Of a stretch of DNA of 64,000 nucleotides, positions 16,394-25,168 are shown in pieces (the stretch's first letter is position 1; the number at the start of each line of letters is the position of its first letter). The stretch lies in assembly GCF_905397375.1 (NCBI RefSeq), contig NZ_CAJPVG010000005.1, positions 186,001-250,000 on the forward strand. The letters are read 5' to 3'. This DNA is from Ralstonia mannitolilytica. Lineage in GTDB: Bacteria; Pseudomonadota; Gammaproteobacteria; Burkholderiales; Burkholderiaceae. Under the pieces are notes generated by a model. That model was not told the DNA's origin. It saw only the letters and a list, made by a program, of their open reading frames with translations, and ran no database searches. Position numbers and translations under genes: made by a program.

Positions 16394-17164
16394 CTACCAG
16401 CCGCGCTGCAGCCGGCGCGCGATCATCGACGGCAGCCGCACCAGCCCTTCGGCGAGCAATCGCAGGTGCATGCCCACGAGCAGGACGTTGTCGCGCAGAT
16501 AGCGGAAATGTGACACCCCGCCCTCGTCCGCCCGGAAGTACCGCACAGGGGCATCGAGCCGGATCGGCCGCACGCCGGCCCAGCACAGGCGCACCGCCGC
16601 TTCCGGATCAAAGTCGAAACCGCGCATCGACGCATGCCGGCGCATGATCGCCGCCAGCGGCGCAATGGGGTACACGCGAAAGCCGAAGAGCGTATCGCCA
16701 ATACCCGCCCACAGCGTTTCGATGTCTGCGCAGCCGTTGGACAGGCGCCGGCCCTGCACGCGAATCTGCGGCGCGCTCGAATCGAACAGCGGCTGCCCCA
16801 GCACCATCGCGTCCGGCGCCGCGCATGAAGCCTGCATGAAGGCGGGGATGAGGTCGGTGGGGTGCTGGCCATCGGCGTCCATGGTCAGCACGTGGGTGAA
16901 GCCCTGCGCGGCAGCGGCTTCCAGTCCCGCCAGGATCGCCACGCCCTTGCCGCGATTGCGCGGCAGCACGATCACGTGCAGCCCCGGATCGCGCTCAGCC
17001 ATGGCCCGCAGCCGCTCGGTGCTGCCGTCGGTACTGCCGTCGTCCACCACCCACACGGGGTTCCACTGCGCGCGGGCGGCGCGCACGGCGTCATCGACCT
17101 TGCGGCCGGGGTTGTAGCTCGGAATGAGGACGAGATGCGTCGAAGAGGCGCCGGTCATCGGCAT
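16394..17164 (-). CDS. Family 2 glycosyltransferase of aryl-polyene-type cluster
   Basis: 256 residues, GT-A fold. The nucleotide-sugar motifs VVDDGSTDGS (about 40-49) and the metal-binding DADGQH (about 94-99) are intact. There is no clear membrane helix except a weak hydrophobic patch near the C-terminus. Such glycosyltransferases occur in aryl-polyene and xanthomonadin-type clusters, where they may help build the membrane anchor. It lies 33 bases after the ACP gene on the same strand. The start may be 17164 or 17158. Confidence 0.85.
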   Translation of the reverse strand: MPMTGASSTHLVLIPSYNPGRKVDDAVRAARAQWNPVWVVDDGSTDGSTERLRAMAERDPGLHVIVLPRNRGKGVAILAGLEAAAAQGFTHVLTMDADGQHPTDLIPAFMQASCAAPDAMVLGQPLFDSSAPQIRVQGRRLSNGCADIETLWAGIGDTLFGFRVYPIAPLAAIMRRHASMRGFDFDPEAAVRLCWAGVRPIRLDAPVRYFRADEGGVSHFRYLRDNVLLVGMHLRLLAEGLVRLPSMIARRLQRGW

Positions 17165-17197
17165 GGCGTCGGTCCGGCGGGACGTCCGGTGCTGGGA

Positions 17198-17458
17198 TCA
17201 GCGCGTACGGTGCGCGGCAACGTAGGCCGCGAGGGCCCCGAGCGACGCGAAGATCTTCTTGTTCTCCGGATCGCCCGAACGCAGTTCGAAGCCGTACTTC
17301 TTGGAGATCAGCAACGCAATTTCGAGGATGTCGATGGAGTCGAGCCCAAACCCTTCGCCATACAGCGGCGTATCGGCCGTGATGGAATCGAGTTGGATGT
17401 CTTCGAGGTTCAGTTCGCCGATCATCAGCACGGCGAGCTCTTTTTCCAGATCGTTCAT
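17198..17458 (-). CDS. Acyl carrier protein
   Basis: 86-residue ACP with the phosphopantetheine attachment motif GLDSIDILE (Ser41) and the usual acidic helix II. It is the only ACP in the cluster, whereas characterised aryl-polyene clusters carry two. The start ATG 17458 was chosen over GTG 17473. It heads a two-gene - strand unit with the glycosyltransferase, divergent from the main operon. Confidence 0.9.
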   Translation of the reverse strand: MNDLEKELAVLMIGELNLEDIQLDSITADTPLYGEGFGLDSIDILEIALLISKKYGFELRSGDPENKKIFASLGALAAYVAAHRTR

Positions 17459-17862
17459 CGGTCTTGCATGCACAGGCAGCCTGCAGCGGGGAATGCGGCC
17501 AGAAACAACGTCGTTCTCCTCGCCCGAAGCCCTGTCTTGCCCCGCCTGTGAAAGGGGGTCGTTTAAGCTAGGCGGATTCTAGACGAAGGGTCACACCGCG
17601 TATAGCCGCAAACCGTGACAAGACCTCATGCCGGCGCGCCCCCGGGCCATGTGACGCAAACGATTCAGCAGCCGTCGTGGCGCCATCCGACGGGCCCCGC
17701 ATGCCGTCCCGGGCGGGAAGGCCGCGTACATCCGGTTACAAACACACCGCCGCCGGGCCGGGCAACCCGGCCGCGCGGCCCTAGAATGTGGCCGCCCGAC
17801 CGTGCAAGCGCGGTGCCTATGATGAACCTGACCCCTTCCACACGACGATGCCCTGTCCTGCC
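17459..17862. other. Divergent intergenic region of the aryl-polyene-type cluster
   Basis: About 400 bases between the ACP gene (-) and the membrane-protein gene (+). The open frames here have shadow composition. It must contain promoters for both arms of the cluster; I see no convincing -35/-10 pair. If the next gene starts at 17848 the region is slightly shorter. Confidence 0.5.
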
Positions 17863-18519
17863 ATGAGCCGACTGCTCCGCCTTGCACACGGCACCGCGGG
17901 CGTGGCGGCCGTCGTCGCATACCAGGTCGGTGCGCACCATGCGGTCGCGACGCCTGGCGCGCATGGCCTGGGCCTGGCGATGGCGCTGGTGCCGCCGCTG
18001 GCCATTGCCCTGCTGGCCGCCGCGCGCTCTGTGCAGCGCGCGTGGCTGGTGCCGCTGTGGCTCGTGCTCTGCGGCGCGCTTTGGACGATGCGCGAGCCGC
18101 TGGCACGCCATTTCGACTGGGGCCTGTACCTGGAGCACGCGACCTTCAACCTGATGATGGCCTATCTCTTCGGCCGGACGCTGCAGGCTGGGCGCGAACC
18201 GCTGTGCACGCAATTCGCGCGCATCGTGCACGGTACGCTCACGCCACGCATCGCTTGGTATTCGCGGCAGGTCACGTGGGCGTGGACGCTCTTCTTCGTG
18301 GCGACGGCCGCCACGTCCACGGCGCTGTTTGCCCTGGCATCCACCGTCACGTGGTCAACGTTCGCGAACTACGTGTCGCTGCCGCTGGTCGGCGCGATGT
18401 TCGTGGTGGAATACCTCTGCCGGCGCATCGTGCTGCGCGACGCGCCGCGCTCCAACCTGTTCGACGCCGTGCGCGCCTACCGCCAATCCGCGCACGGTGC
18501 CACGGGCCGCCCCCGCTGA
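17863..18519 (+). CDS. Membrane protein of aryl-polyene-type cluster (COG4648-like)
   Basis: Integral membrane protein of 218 residues from this start, with hydrophobic segments near 10-30, 38-56, 65-80, 145-165 and 172-190. Small membrane proteins of this type sit directly upstream of the AMP-ligase in aryl-polyene clusters; the role is unknown. ATG 17848 (MPCPAMS) and the frame opening at 17788 are alternatives. None has a clear ribosome binding site, so the start is tentative. Confidence 0.75.
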   Translation: MSRLLRLAHGTAGVAAVVAYQVGAHHAVATPGAHGLGLAMALVPPLAIALLAAARSVQRAWLVPLWLVLCGALWTMREPLARHFDWGLYLEHATFNLMMAYLFGRTLQAGREPLCTQFARIVHGTLTPRIAWYSRQVTWAWTLFFVATAATSTALFALASTVTWSTFANYVSLPLVGAMFVVEYLCRRIVLRDAPRSNLFDAVRAYRQSAHGATGRPR

Positions 18520-18537
18520 GTCGCGAATCGCCCCGGA

Positions 18538-20238
18538 ATGTCCTGCATGCCCACCTACCCGCTCGTCTCGCATCGCTCGCTGGATGACACGATCGCATGG
18601 CGCGACGGCACGCCCGTGCCCGTGCGCACATTCGTGGCCGATGTAACCGCGCTGGCGGCAAGACTGCCTGCGGGCGCCCACGTATTCAACGCGTGCACCG
18701 ACCGCTACCGGTTCGCCGTGGGCGTCTGCGCGACGCTGGTGGCCCGCAAGGTCAGCCTGCTGCCGCCCATGCAGACCGCGCAGATGGTGCGCCAGCTCGC
18801 GGCGTTCGCGCCGGATGTCTTCTGCCTGTATGACACCGAGGACTGCCCCGTCGCACTGCCGGGCTTGCGCTATCCCGACGATCTGGCCGCGGATGCGCCG
18901 GCCGCTGCCGTGCCGCAGATCGAGGCGTCGCGGCCGGTGGCGGTGCTCTTTACTTCCGGCTCCACCGGCACGCCCGTGCCGCATCGCAAGACCTGGGGCG
19001 CCCTCGTGCAATGCATGCACACCGCCGCGGCGCGGCTTGGGCTCGATGACGGACGCCCCGTCACGCTGGTCGGCACAGTGCCGCCGCAGCACATGTACGG
19101 GTTCGAGATGACGGTACTGCTGGCGCTGCAGGCCGGCCTCGCATTCAGCAGCCGACAGCCGTTCTATCCGGCGGACATCCGCGAGACGCTCGACGCCGTG
19201 CCGCAGCCGCGCGTGCTGGTGACGTCGCCGGTGCACCTGCGTGCGCTGCTGGCATCGGAGCCGACACTGCCTTGCGCATCGCTCGTGCTGTCGGCCACGG
19301 CGCCGTTGTCGGAAGCGCTCGCACGGGAGGCAGAGTCGCGCCTCGCGGCACCGCTCATCGAGATTTACGGCAGCACCGAAACCGGCCAGATCGCGAGTCG
19401 CCGCAGCGCCAACGAAACCGCATGGCACTTGTATCCGGACGTGCGCATGCAGGCGCGTCCCGACACCGCGGGTGACGAGGGCCCGACCATATGGGTCAGC
19501 GGCGGCCACGTGCAGACGCCGGTGCCGATGGGCGACGCCATTGAGCTTCTGGACGACACGCGTTTTCACCTGCACGGACGCAAGGCCGATCTCATCAACA
19601 TTGCGGGCAAGCGCTCTTCGTTGGCGTATCTGAACCATCAGCTCACGTCGATCCCGGGCGTGGTGGACGGCGTGTTCTTCATGCCCGACGCCGCCCCGGC
19701 GGCCCCACACGCGCACGGCGGCACGGCGGTCACGCGTCTGGTGGCGCTGGTGGTCGCGCCAGAGCTGGCGGCGGCGGACGTGCTGCGCGCGCTGCACGAG
19801 CGCGTCGATGCCGCGTTCTTGCCGCGCCCCCTGCTGCTGGTCGACGCGCTGCCGCGCAACGAGACCGGCAAACTCCAGCGCGACGTCCTCGCGGCGCTGG
19901 TGGCACGGCATGCGTCGCGCCCGCCTCGGCAGAGCGTCCTGCGGTTCACGATTCCGGCCGGCCACCCCGCCCTGCCTGGTCATTTTCCCGGGCACCCGAT
20001 CGTGCCCGGCGTGGTGCTGCTCGATCGCGCCATCGGGCTCATCGGTGCGGCGCTCGGCCGCTCGCTCGATGCCTGCCGCATCCGTTCGGCCAAGTTCCTG
20101 AGCCCCGCAGAGCCGGAAGACGCGCTCGACGTGACGTTTGACACCACGGCCGGCGGCGCAATCGTCTTCACGATCCGCACGGGCGAGCGCGACGTCGCCA
20201 GCGGTGTGCTGAGCGTGCAGGAGGGCGTGACGGCATGA
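18538..20238 (+). CDS. Fusion of AMP-dependent acyl ligase and hot-dog dehydratase
   Basis: 566 residues. Residues about 1-445 are an adenylate-forming ligase with VLFTSGSTGTPVPHRK, EIYGSTETGQ and a C-terminal LPRNETGKLQRD. It would load the aromatic starter acid onto the ACP (ApeH-type role). Residues about 460-566 form a FabA/FabZ/ApeI-like hot-dog domain with HPALPGHFPGHPIVPGV. E. coli encodes the two functions as separate genes (apeH, apeI). The downstream acyltransferase start overlaps the stop (ATGA). Confidence 0.85.
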   Translation: MSCMPTYPLVSHRSLDDTIAWRDGTPVPVRTFVADVTALAARLPAGAHVFNACTDRYRFAVGVCATLVARKVSLLPPMQTAQMVRQLAAFAPDVFCLYDTEDCPVALPGLRYPDDLAADAPAAAVPQIEASRPVAVLFTSGSTGTPVPHRKTWGALVQCMHTAAARLGLDDGRPVTLVGTVPPQHMYGFEMTVLLALQAGLAFSSRQPFYPADIRETLDAVPQPRVLVTSPVHLRALLASEPTLPCASLVLSATAPLSEALAREAESRLAAPLIEIYGSTETGQIASRRSANETAWHLYPDVRMQARPDTAGDEGPTIWVSGGHVQTPVPMGDAIELLDDTRFHLHGRKADLINIAGKRSSLAYLNHQLTSIPGVVDGVFFMPDAAPAAPHAHGGTAVTRLVALVVAPELAAADVLRALHERVDAAFLPRPLLLVDALPRNETGKLQRDVLAALVARHASRPPRQSVLRFTIPAGHPALPGHFPGHPIVPGVVLLDRAIGLIGAALGRSLDACRIRSAKFLSPAEPEDALDVTFDTTAGGAIVFTIRTGERDVASGVLSVQEGVTA

Positions 20239-21197
20239 AGCGCCCCGAATGGGCAGAGCGCCCGGAACGCAGCAACGCGCTGCTGCTGCGCGTGATGACG
20301 TGGCTGTCGCTGCGGCTGGGGCGACGGCTGGGGCGCGCCCTGCTGCGCCTGATCGCCGCGTACTTCGTGCTGTGTTCGCCGTCGGCATGCCGGGCTTCGC
20401 GCGACTACCTGCGGCGCACGCTCGGCCGGCGTGCCGGGGTGCGCGACGTGTTCCGCCACATGTTCACGTTCGCTACGACGATCCACGACCGCATCTACCT
20501 GATCGCGGGGCGCTTCGATCTCTTCGACATCGCGTTGCAGGGGCAAGAGCACGTCCATGCCGTGCTCGCGCAAGGCCGGGGCGCCTTTCTGCTCGGCGCG
20601 CACCTCGGCAGCTTCGAGGTCGTGCGCGCGCTGGGCCGCTCAGTACCGGACCTGCGTGTGGCCGTCGCCATGTACGAAGACAACGCGCGCAACATCAACG
20701 CCGCCATTGCCGCCATCAACCCCGCGGCGGCGCCCGACGTCATTCCGCTGGGGCGGGTCGACGCCATGCTGCAGGTGCGCGATGCGCTCGACGACAACCG
20801 GCTCGTTGGCATGCTGGCCGACCGCACGCTGCTGCGCGATGCCGGCCCGTCGGTGCGGCGCATGGCGTTTTTGGGCAGCCCGGCGGGGTTTCCGCTGGGG
20901 CCGCTGCACATGGCCGCCATGCTGAGGCGGCCGGTGCTGTTCATGACAGGGCTGCACCTGGGCGGCAACCGCTACGCCGTCCACTTTGACCGGCTGGCCG
21001 ACTTCACCGACATCCGTCGCGAGGAACGCGCCGCCGCCGTCGAGGCAGCGCTGGCGCGCTATGTCGAGCGCGTCGAGCGCTATTGCCGCATCGCGCCGTA
21101 CAACTGGTTCAATTTCTTCGATTTCTGGCACGATGCCGGCGCCGCCCCAGCACCCGCCGGCACCGCGGCCAAGCGACAGACCACCCAGACACCATGA
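20235..21197 (+). CDS. LpxL/HtrB-type lysophospholipid acyltransferase
   Basis: 320-residue membrane-associated acyltransferase with the catalytic HX4E motif in GAHLGSFE (near residue 120). A hydrophobic helix lies near 30-52. In aryl-polyene clusters this enzyme class is thought to attach the polyene to a lipid-like anchor. It overlaps the upstream gene by four bases (ATGA) and the downstream LolA-like gene in the same way, so the operon is translationally coupled. Confidence 0.85.
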   Translation: MKRPEWAERPERSNALLLRVMTWLSLRLGRRLGRALLRLIAAYFVLCSPSACRASRDYLRRTLGRRAGVRDVFRHMFTFATTIHDRIYLIAGRFDLFDIALQGQEHVHAVLAQGRGAFLLGAHLGSFEVVRALGRSVPDLRVAVAMYEDNARNINAAIAAINPAAAPDVIPLGRVDAMLQVRDALDDNRLVGMLADRTLLRDAGPSVRRMAFLGSPAGFPLGPLHMAAMLRRPVLFMTGLHLGGNRYAVHFDRLADFTDIRREERAAAVEAALARYVERVERYCRIAPYNWFNFFDFWHDAGAAPAPAGTAAKRQTTQTP

Positions 21198-21805
21198 CCG
21201 CAACGCGCCCATTTCGTCTCTACCGCGCCGGCCTCACGCTGCTCGCTGCCTGCATGCTGGCCGGCGCCGCGCACGCCGATACCGCATGGACGCTCGACCG
21301 CCTGATGTCCACCCTTGCGCGCAACACGTCCGGGCGCGCCAGCTTTATCGAGACCAAGACGCTGTCGATCGCGGCCGAGCCGATCGTGTCGTCGGGCGAG
21401 CTGGTGTTCGTCGCGCCGGACCATCTGGAAAAGCACACGCTGCGGCCCAAGCCGGAGCACATGGTCATCGACGGTGACAAGCTGACCGTGGAGCGCAACC
21501 AGCGCAGGTTCACCGTGCCGCTTTCGCAGTATCCGGAGCTCAACGCCTTCATCGACAGCATCCGCGCGACGCTGGCCGGCAACCGCTACGCGCTCGAAGC
21601 GATCTACCAGGTTGCCATTGCGGGCCGCGGCGACGACTGGACGCTCACCCTCACGCCCATCGACGCGCGCATGCAGAAAGTCGTCAGTTCGATCACGCTC
21701 GAGGGCACGGGCGACGCGATGCGCAGCGTCACCCTCCGCCAGGCCGACGGCGACCATTCGGTGATGCGGCTGCAGCGCATCGCCGGTACCGCCCGGCGCC
21801 CATAG
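21194..21805 (+). CDS. LolA-like outer-membrane lipoprotein carrier
   Basis: 203 residues with a signal peptide (about 1-29), then a LolA-like beta sequence including FIETKTLSIAAEPIVSSGEL and PDHLEKHTLRPKPEHMVIDGDKL. Cluster-specific LolA paralogues probably ferry the polyene lipid across the periplasm. ATG 21194 overlaps the acyltransferase stop; the frame upstream of it is shadow. The MMPL exporter gene begins ten bases later, a natural pairing of exporter and carrier. Confidence 0.85.
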   Translation: MTATRPFRLYRAGLTLLAACMLAGAAHADTAWTLDRLMSTLARNTSGRASFIETKTLSIAAEPIVSSGELVFVAPDHLEKHTLRPKPEHMVIDGDKLTVERNQRRFTVPLSQYPELNAFIDSIRATLAGNRYALEAIYQVAIAGRGDDWTLTLTPIDARMQKVVSSITLEGTGDAMRSVTLRQADGDHSVMRLQRIAGTARRP

Positions 21806-21815
21806 AGGCAGCCGC

Positions 21816-24233
21816 ATGGAACGCTTGCACGCCCTGCGCCGGCCCGCGGTGCTGGTCTGGCTGACCGGCCTGGCGCTGTGCGCGATCGTGGTGTCGCGCG
21901 CGCAGTTCACGGCCGACCTGTCTGCGTTCCTGCCGCGCTCCCCAAGCGCCGAGCAGCGCGTGCTGGTGGACCAGCTGCGCGAGGGGCTGGTGTCACGGCT
22001 CATCCTCGTCGGCATTGAAGGCAGCGATGCGGCCACGCGCGCGACGCTCTCACGCAAGCTCGCGGCGACGCTGCGCGCCGACCCGCAGTTCCATGCCGTC
22101 AACAACGGCGAGCCCGTGAACGAGGCGCGCGACCGGCAGTTCATCTTCGAGCACCGCTACGTGCTCAGCCCCGCCGTGACGCCGCAGCGCTTCTCTGCCG
22201 AGGGCCTGCACGCCGCACTGGCCGAGAGCCTGGACCTGCTGAGTTCGTCTGCCGGGCTCGTCGCCAAGCACCTGCTGCCGCGCGACCCGACGGGCGAGGT
22301 GGCCGCGCTCGTCAGCCAGCTCGACACCACCGGGCTGCCGTCGTCGATGCACGACGTGTGGGCGGCGCGCGACGGGCAGCGCGCCGTGCTTGTCGTGCAG
22401 ACGGCTGCCGCGGGCTCCGACACCGACGCCCAGGCCCGCGCCATGGATGCCGTGCGCCGCGCCTTCGATGCCGCCTCGCACAGCACGCCCAATGCGGCAT
22501 CGGCCCGGCTGCTGATGACCGGCCCGGGCGTCTTCTCCGTGGAGACACGCAACGCAATCCGGCATGACGTGGAGCGGCTCTCGACGCTGAGCCTGGCGCT
22601 GGTCGTGGCGCTGCTGCTGACGGTGTACCGCTCGCCGCGCACGGTGGTGCTCGGGCTGCTGCCGGTGCTCTCGGGCGTGGCCGCAGGGGTGGCGGGGGTC
22701 AGCCTGGCATTCGGCGCGGTGCACGGGCTCACGCTCGGCTTTGGCACCACGCTCATCGGCGAGGCGGTGGACTACTCGGTCTATCTGTTCGTGCAGTCCG
22801 GCCGCGCGCGCGGCACCAGCCCGCGTGACAGCCTGCGGGCGTGGGTGGCCGCGTACTGGCCGACCATCCGCCTTGGCGTGCTGACCTCGGTGTGCGGCTT
22901 TGCGTCGATGCTGTTTTCTGGCTTTCCCGGCTTGGTGCAGCTCGGGCTGTATTCGATCGTGGGACTCGTGACGGCGGCGCTCATCACGCGTTTTGTGCTG
23001 CCGCATCTGTACAGCGGGCACGTGGAGATCCGCGATGTGTCGCGCCTGGGCGGATGGCTTGCACGCGCGGCCGGTACGGCTTGTCGGCTGCGCTGGCTGC
23101 TGGCCTTGGTACTCGCGGGCTCGCTCGCCGTCCTGGCGCTGCATCGCGATGGCCTGTGGAGCCGCGAGCTGGCCGCATTGAGCCCCGTGCCCGCCAGCAG
23201 CCAGGCACTCGACGCGAGCCTGCGCGCAGACGTCGGGGCGCCGGACGTGCGCTATCTGGTGGTGATTCCCGGCGCAACGGAGCAGGCCGCGCTGGAAGGC
23301 GCCGAGAGGATCGCCGCGCAGCTGCAGCCGCTGGTGGACCGTGGCGTGCTCGCCGGCTTCGAGAACCCCGCGCGCTATCTGCCGAGCGACGCGACGCAGC
23401 GTGCGCGCCTGGCCAGCCTGCCGAGCGCCGACGCGCTGACCGCACGCATGCGCGCTGCCGTCGAAGGCCAGGCGATCCGCGTCAAACCCGAGCGCTTCGC
23501 GCCGTTCATCGCCGACGTCACGGCTGCCCGCACCCAGCCGCTGCTGCGGCGTGCCGATCTGAACGGCACATCGATGGCGTTGGCTGTCGATGCGCTGCTG
23601 ACCGAACGTGCCGGCCAGTGGAGCGCCATGCTGCCGCTGCGTGCACCGGCAGGCGCAAAGGCGGCATCCCACCAGCCGAGCCTGGATGCCGAGCCCGTCC
23701 GCGCCGCCGTGGCGCGTGCGGGCGTGTCCGGTGCCCTGTTCGTCGATCTGAAGGCCGAGGCGGACCGCCTCTACGTCGACTACGTGCATGAGGACATCCG
23801 CCTGTCGCTCGCCGGTTTTGCGGTGATTGCCGTGCTGCTGCTTGTGGCGCTGCGCTCGGCACGGCGCGCTGTGCATGCACTGGCCCCGCTCGTCGGCTCG
23901 GTGCTGGTGGTGGCGGCCGGCTTTGCGCTGGCCGGCGTGCAGCTCACGATCCTGCATCTGGTCGGCATGCTGCTGATCGTAGCGGTCGGATCGAACTATG
24001 CGCTGTTCTTCAGCCAGCGTGCGGGCACGGCCGAGCAGCACATCGGCACGCAAACGCTCGTGTCGCTGCTGGTGGCCAATCTCGCAACGGTGGCCGGCTT
24101 TGGGCTGCTGGCCTTCTCGCACGTGCCGCTGCTCAGCACATTCGGCCTGACCGTTGGCCCCGGTGCCATGCTCGCGCTGGTGTTTGCTGCCATCCTCGCG
24201 CCCCGCCAATGCTCAGACCCCGCCACGCCATGA
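21816..24233 (+). CDS. MMPL/RND-family lipid exporter
   Basis: 805 residues with two repeats, each made of one membrane helix, a large periplasmic loop and a bundle of helices. Examples are FGTTLIGEAVDYSVYLF in the first bundle and LLIVAVGSNYALFFSQ in the second. This is the exporter class of aryl-polyene and xanthomonadin-type clusters, which moves the polyene product out of the inner membrane. GAGG precedes the ATG. Its stop overlaps the deacetylase start by four bases. Confidence 0.9.
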   Translation: MERLHALRRPAVLVWLTGLALCAIVVSRAQFTADLSAFLPRSPSAEQRVLVDQLREGLVSRLILVGIEGSDAATRATLSRKLAATLRADPQFHAVNNGEPVNEARDRQFIFEHRYVLSPAVTPQRFSAEGLHAALAESLDLLSSSAGLVAKHLLPRDPTGEVAALVSQLDTTGLPSSMHDVWAARDGQRAVLVVQTAAAGSDTDAQARAMDAVRRAFDAASHSTPNAASARLLMTGPGVFSVETRNAIRHDVERLSTLSLALVVALLLTVYRSPRTVVLGLLPVLSGVAAGVAGVSLAFGAVHGLTLGFGTTLIGEAVDYSVYLFVQSGRARGTSPRDSLRAWVAAYWPTIRLGVLTSVCGFASMLFSGFPGLVQLGLYSIVGLVTAALITRFVLPHLYSGHVEIRDVSRLGGWLARAAGTACRLRWLLALVLAGSLAVLALHRDGLWSRELAALSPVPASSQALDASLRADVGAPDVRYLVVIPGATEQAALEGAERIAAQLQPLVDRGVLAGFENPARYLPSDATQRARLASLPSADALTARMRAAVEGQAIRVKPERFAPFIADVTAARTQPLLRRADLNGTSMALAVDALLTERAGQWSAMLPLRAPAGAKAASHQPSLDAEPVRAAVARAGVSGALFVDLKAEADRLYVDYVHEDIRLSLAGFAVIAVLLLVALRSARRAVHALAPLVGSVLVVAAGFALAGVQLTILHLVGMLLIVAVGSNYALFFSQRAGTAEQHIGTQTLVSLLVANLATVAGFGLLAFSHVPLLSTFGLTVGPGAMLALVFAAILAPRQCSDPATP

Positions 24234-25093
24234 ACGCGTCGTCTGCTTCGATAGCCGTTGCGGCACGCCGCTGGAAGCCGACGCCGCTCATCAGCGGCGC
24301 GCTGGCGGTGCATGCCGGCGCCGCGCTCGCTGCGGTGGCCGCGCCCGCTGCATGGCCGTGGGCGGGGGGCAGCGTCATCGCATCGCATCTGGTGCTGATG
24401 GCCGCCGGCCTGTGGCCCCGCAGCACGTGGCTCGGCCCGAACTGGACGAGGCTGCCCGAAACGGCCGGCGCGCAGATCGCACTGACCATCGACGACGGCC
24501 CCGATCCGGAAGTCACGCCGCGCGTCCTGGACATGCTCGACCGCTACAACGCCAAGGCCACGTTCTTCTGCATCGGCGAGCTGGCATTGCGCCACCCGCG
24601 CTGCGTCGAGGCCATCGTCGCGCGCGGGCATGCCGTGGAAAACCACAGCCAGCGGCATCGGCACACGTTCTCGGTGCAAGGCCCTGGGGCACTGCGCAGG
24701 GAGATTGGCGCCGCGCAGGACACGCTCACGCAGATCACCGGCACCCGGCCGCTGTTTTTCCGCGCCCCGGCGGGGCTGCGCAATCCGTTTCTTGAGCCGG
24801 TGCTGTGCCAGCTCGGCCTGCAGCTGGCCAGTTGGACGCGCCGCGGCTTCGATACGCGCTCCACCAACGCAGACGCCGTCGCGCAGCGTCTGCTGCACCA
24901 CCTCGCACGGCGCGACATCCTGCTGCTGCACGACGGTCACGCCGCGCGCGACGCACAAGGTGAACCGGTGCTGCTGTCCGTCTTGCCGAAGGTGCTGGAG
25001 GCCGCCCGGCAGGCGCGGTTGCGCTGCGCGACGCTGCGCGATTGCCTGGAAGACCACGCCGCACCGGGCGCCGAGCCGCACATGTCCATTTGA
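24230..25093 (+). CDS. Polysaccharide deacetylase-family protein (NodB domain)
   Basis: 287 residues. Two N-terminal hydrophobic helices (about 21-41 and 46-62) anchor it in the membrane. The NodB domain begins at about 82 with LTIDDGPD (metal-binding Asp) and HSQRH (139-143), the HxxxH metal ligands. RAPAG and LLLHDGH motifs follow. Presence inside this otherwise polyene-type operon is unusual and suggests trimming of an N-acetylated sugar or lipid head group, perhaps the glycosyltransferase product (inference). Confidence 0.8.
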   Translation: MNASSASIAVAARRWKPTPLISGALAVHAGAALAAVAAPAAWPWAGGSVIASHLVLMAAGLWPRSTWLGPNWTRLPETAGAQIALTIDDGPDPEVTPRVLDMLDRYNAKATFFCIGELALRHPRCVEAIVARGHAVENHSQRHRHTFSVQGPGALRREIGAAQDTLTQITGTRPLFFRAPAGLRNPFLEPVLCQLGLQLASWTRRGFDTRSTNADAVAQRLLHHLARRDILLLHDGHAARDAQGEPVLLSVLPKVLEAARQARLRCATLRDCLEDHAAPGAEPHMSI

Positions 25094-25168
25094 TAAAATT
25101 TGTGACTTGACGCCATGGCCTGCGGCAACGGCCTGCAGCCCATTTCCCACCCCTACCGCGCCCCCCAA

